Positions 63,263-64,000 of a stretch of 64,000 nt of DNA are shown here, one piece after another. This DNA comes from JAUWCL01 sp964599375 (GTDB taxonomy: Bacteria > Krumholzibacteriota > Krumholzibacteriia > Krumholzibacteriales > Krumholzibacteriaceae): NCBI GenBank assembly GCA_964599375.1, contig CAZREW010000004.1, positions 137,265 to 201,264 of the forward strand. Direction: 5' to 3'. The notes under the pieces were generated by a model, which was not told where the DNA came from, did no database searches, and worked only from the letters and a program-made list of their open reading frames with translations. The translations under genes were made by a program, and so were the position numbers. Each line of letters starts with the position of its first letter. Position 1 is the stretch's first letter.

Positions 63263-63719
63263 GTCCTTGGCCACATGCACGGCTTACTTCTCCTGATGGC
63301 TTCCCTGCTCTATGGCGCCGGCTTAAGGCTGCTCGAGTGCGCCAAATTGAGGATAAAGGATGTGGATCTCTCCCGCGGGGAGATAATTGTAAGGGACGGC
63401 AAGGGGAGGAAGGATTGTGTGACCCTGCTCCCGGGGAAGCTTAAGACCAGGCTGGCAGACCACATCGCCGGCATCAGGCTGCAGCACAAGTGGGACCTGC
63501 GCAAGGGCCGCGGCTCAGTCGCTCTGCCAGATGCGCTCTATCGCAAGTACCCGGGCGCCTCCTTTCGCGACCCACCTGCTCGAGAAGGGATATGACATAA
63601 GGACGATACAGGAACTCCTCGGCCACAGCGACGTGAGCACCACGATGATATATACCCACGTGCTCAACAGGGGCGGGAAGGGGGTACAAAGCCCGCTGGA
63701 CGATATGGGGGAGGAGTAA
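63263..63719 (+). pseudogene. intI: Integron integrase (IntI-type tyrosine recombinase) pseudogene
   Basis: LLYGAGLRLLECAKLRIKD (first catalytic Arg region) and ALYRKYPGAS, which is part of the extra domain specific to integron integrases, are followed at about 63562 by a frame change into FATHLLEKGYDIRT, ELLGHSDVSTTMIYTHVL (with the nucleophilic Tyr) and GGKGVQSPLDDM, the typical IntI C-terminus. The N-terminal 130 or so residues and the block with the HxxR catalytic motif are missing. The enzyme must be inactive. Confidence 0.85.
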
Positions 63720-63884
63720 AGAAAAAACAGAAGGCGGTAGCCGGAAGACGGCAAGACATGAACGGCAAACAGTAAACAGAAATTTACGGAATCAGGAGTC
63801 AGCCTGCACAAAACCACAAAAAAGTGCGAAAAACGCACCTTCCAGGTAATAAATAGCGCAATAAATTCTCGGAAAAATCACGCC
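63720..63884. other. Intergenic stretch after the integrase pseudogene
   Basis: AT-richer than the rest of the window. A GTGCGAAAAACGCAC inverted repeat (63826-63840) could be a weak terminator or hairpin. No gene seen. Confidence 0.4.
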
Positions 63885-63954
63885 AGAATATTGGATACAT
63901 TGACACAATCACCGCCATATCTGATATCCTAGTTCAAGATACATTACGTTAGGC
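63885..63954 (+). other. attI-like site, right copy (facing right)
   Basis: Plus-strand counterpart of 62531-62600, ending in the core GTTAGGC (fits GTTRRRY). It lies 166 nt after the integrase pseudogene and 15 nt before a new reading frame, so it seems to open a second, plus-strand cassette array. Confidence 0.6.
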
Positions 63955-63968
63955 ACTCTAGGTATGTT

Positions 63969-64000
63969 ATGAGTCGAAACGATAAACTGATGCTTAAGAG
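63969..64000 (+). CDS. Start of a gene running off the right edge, likely first cassette of a second array
   Basis: ATG 14 nt after the GTTAGGC core; ten codons visible, MSRNDKLMLK. The beginning is similar to HicA-type toxins (MSRKEKLL...), which are common in integron cassettes, but ten residues are too few for an assignment. Confidence 0.4.
   Translation, partial: MSRNDKLMLK

Overview
The window looks like a chromosome segment of an uncultured Gram-negative bacterium of the FCB superphylum. A secreted protein at 12039-16958 ends in a type IX secretion (Por) C-terminal domain with the NYPNPFNP motif typical of that group. There are also outer-membrane efflux and beta-barrel proteins and a lipid A-type acyltransferase. 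DNA is GC-rich throughout, except for a clearly lower-GC segment at about 61.1-64 kb. Gene-family names come from motifs I can read and from hand alignment; no database search was possible.

Layout. 1-867: 3' end of a sugar-binding protein. 872-8835 (minus): an apparent operon of Spy/CpxP-like periplasmic protein, ECF sigma factor, small membrane protein, second Spy/metal-sensor-like protein, then outer-membrane factor, adaptor and RND pump, resembling the cnr/ncc type of metal-responsive efflux locus. 8991-11909: MalF/MalG-type permeases and an MFS protein; a MalK-type ATPase (36508-37605) and a lipoprotein glycogen-debranching enzyme (37720-39909) lie divergently elsewhere and probably serve the same alpha-glucan uptake. 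12039-24362: giant beta-helix protein with an embedded cysteine-peptidase-like domain, B12/radical SAM protein, alternative-oxidase-like diiron protein, two pilin-like proteins, Ada, a decayed gene and two glycosyltransferases. 24458-27873 (minus): two thiolase-fold proteins without the catalytic cysteine plus two DUF35 partners, closed by a terminator. 28066-35816: FrhB-type and pyruvyl-transferase polysaccharide genes, a DUF5916 protein, a cupin and a TPR protein. 40312-49976: mnmA, outer-membrane protein, BlaI-type repressor, dprA, DUF362, acyltransferase, DUF3467 and secreted lipoproteins.

49973-61076 (minus) is a 12-gene operon for an ion-translocating respiratory complex. Mrp antiporter subunits (MrpE, F, G, DUF4040, B, C and a 1043-residue double MrpD/NuoN-type fusion) are followed by NuoH, B, C and D. 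The NuoD-like subunit keeps only one cysteine of each hydrogenase CxxC pair, so it looks like the Mbx/Mbs branch rather than a hydrogenase. Next comes a ferredoxin (NuoI-like)-GltD fusion that could feed NAD(P)H electrons, then a rubrerythrin-like protein.

61.3-64 kb is a decayed integron. It holds an attC site, two minus-strand cassette genes (one cut by an IS3-family end), an integron-integrase pseudogene with an internal deletion, a tRNA-Val 3' fragment, and two attI-like 70-nt sites in opposite orientations. The second of these launches a new plus-strand cassette at the right edge. This duplicated, outward-facing attI arrangement and the Mrp-Nuo-GltD complex are the most unusual items in the window.
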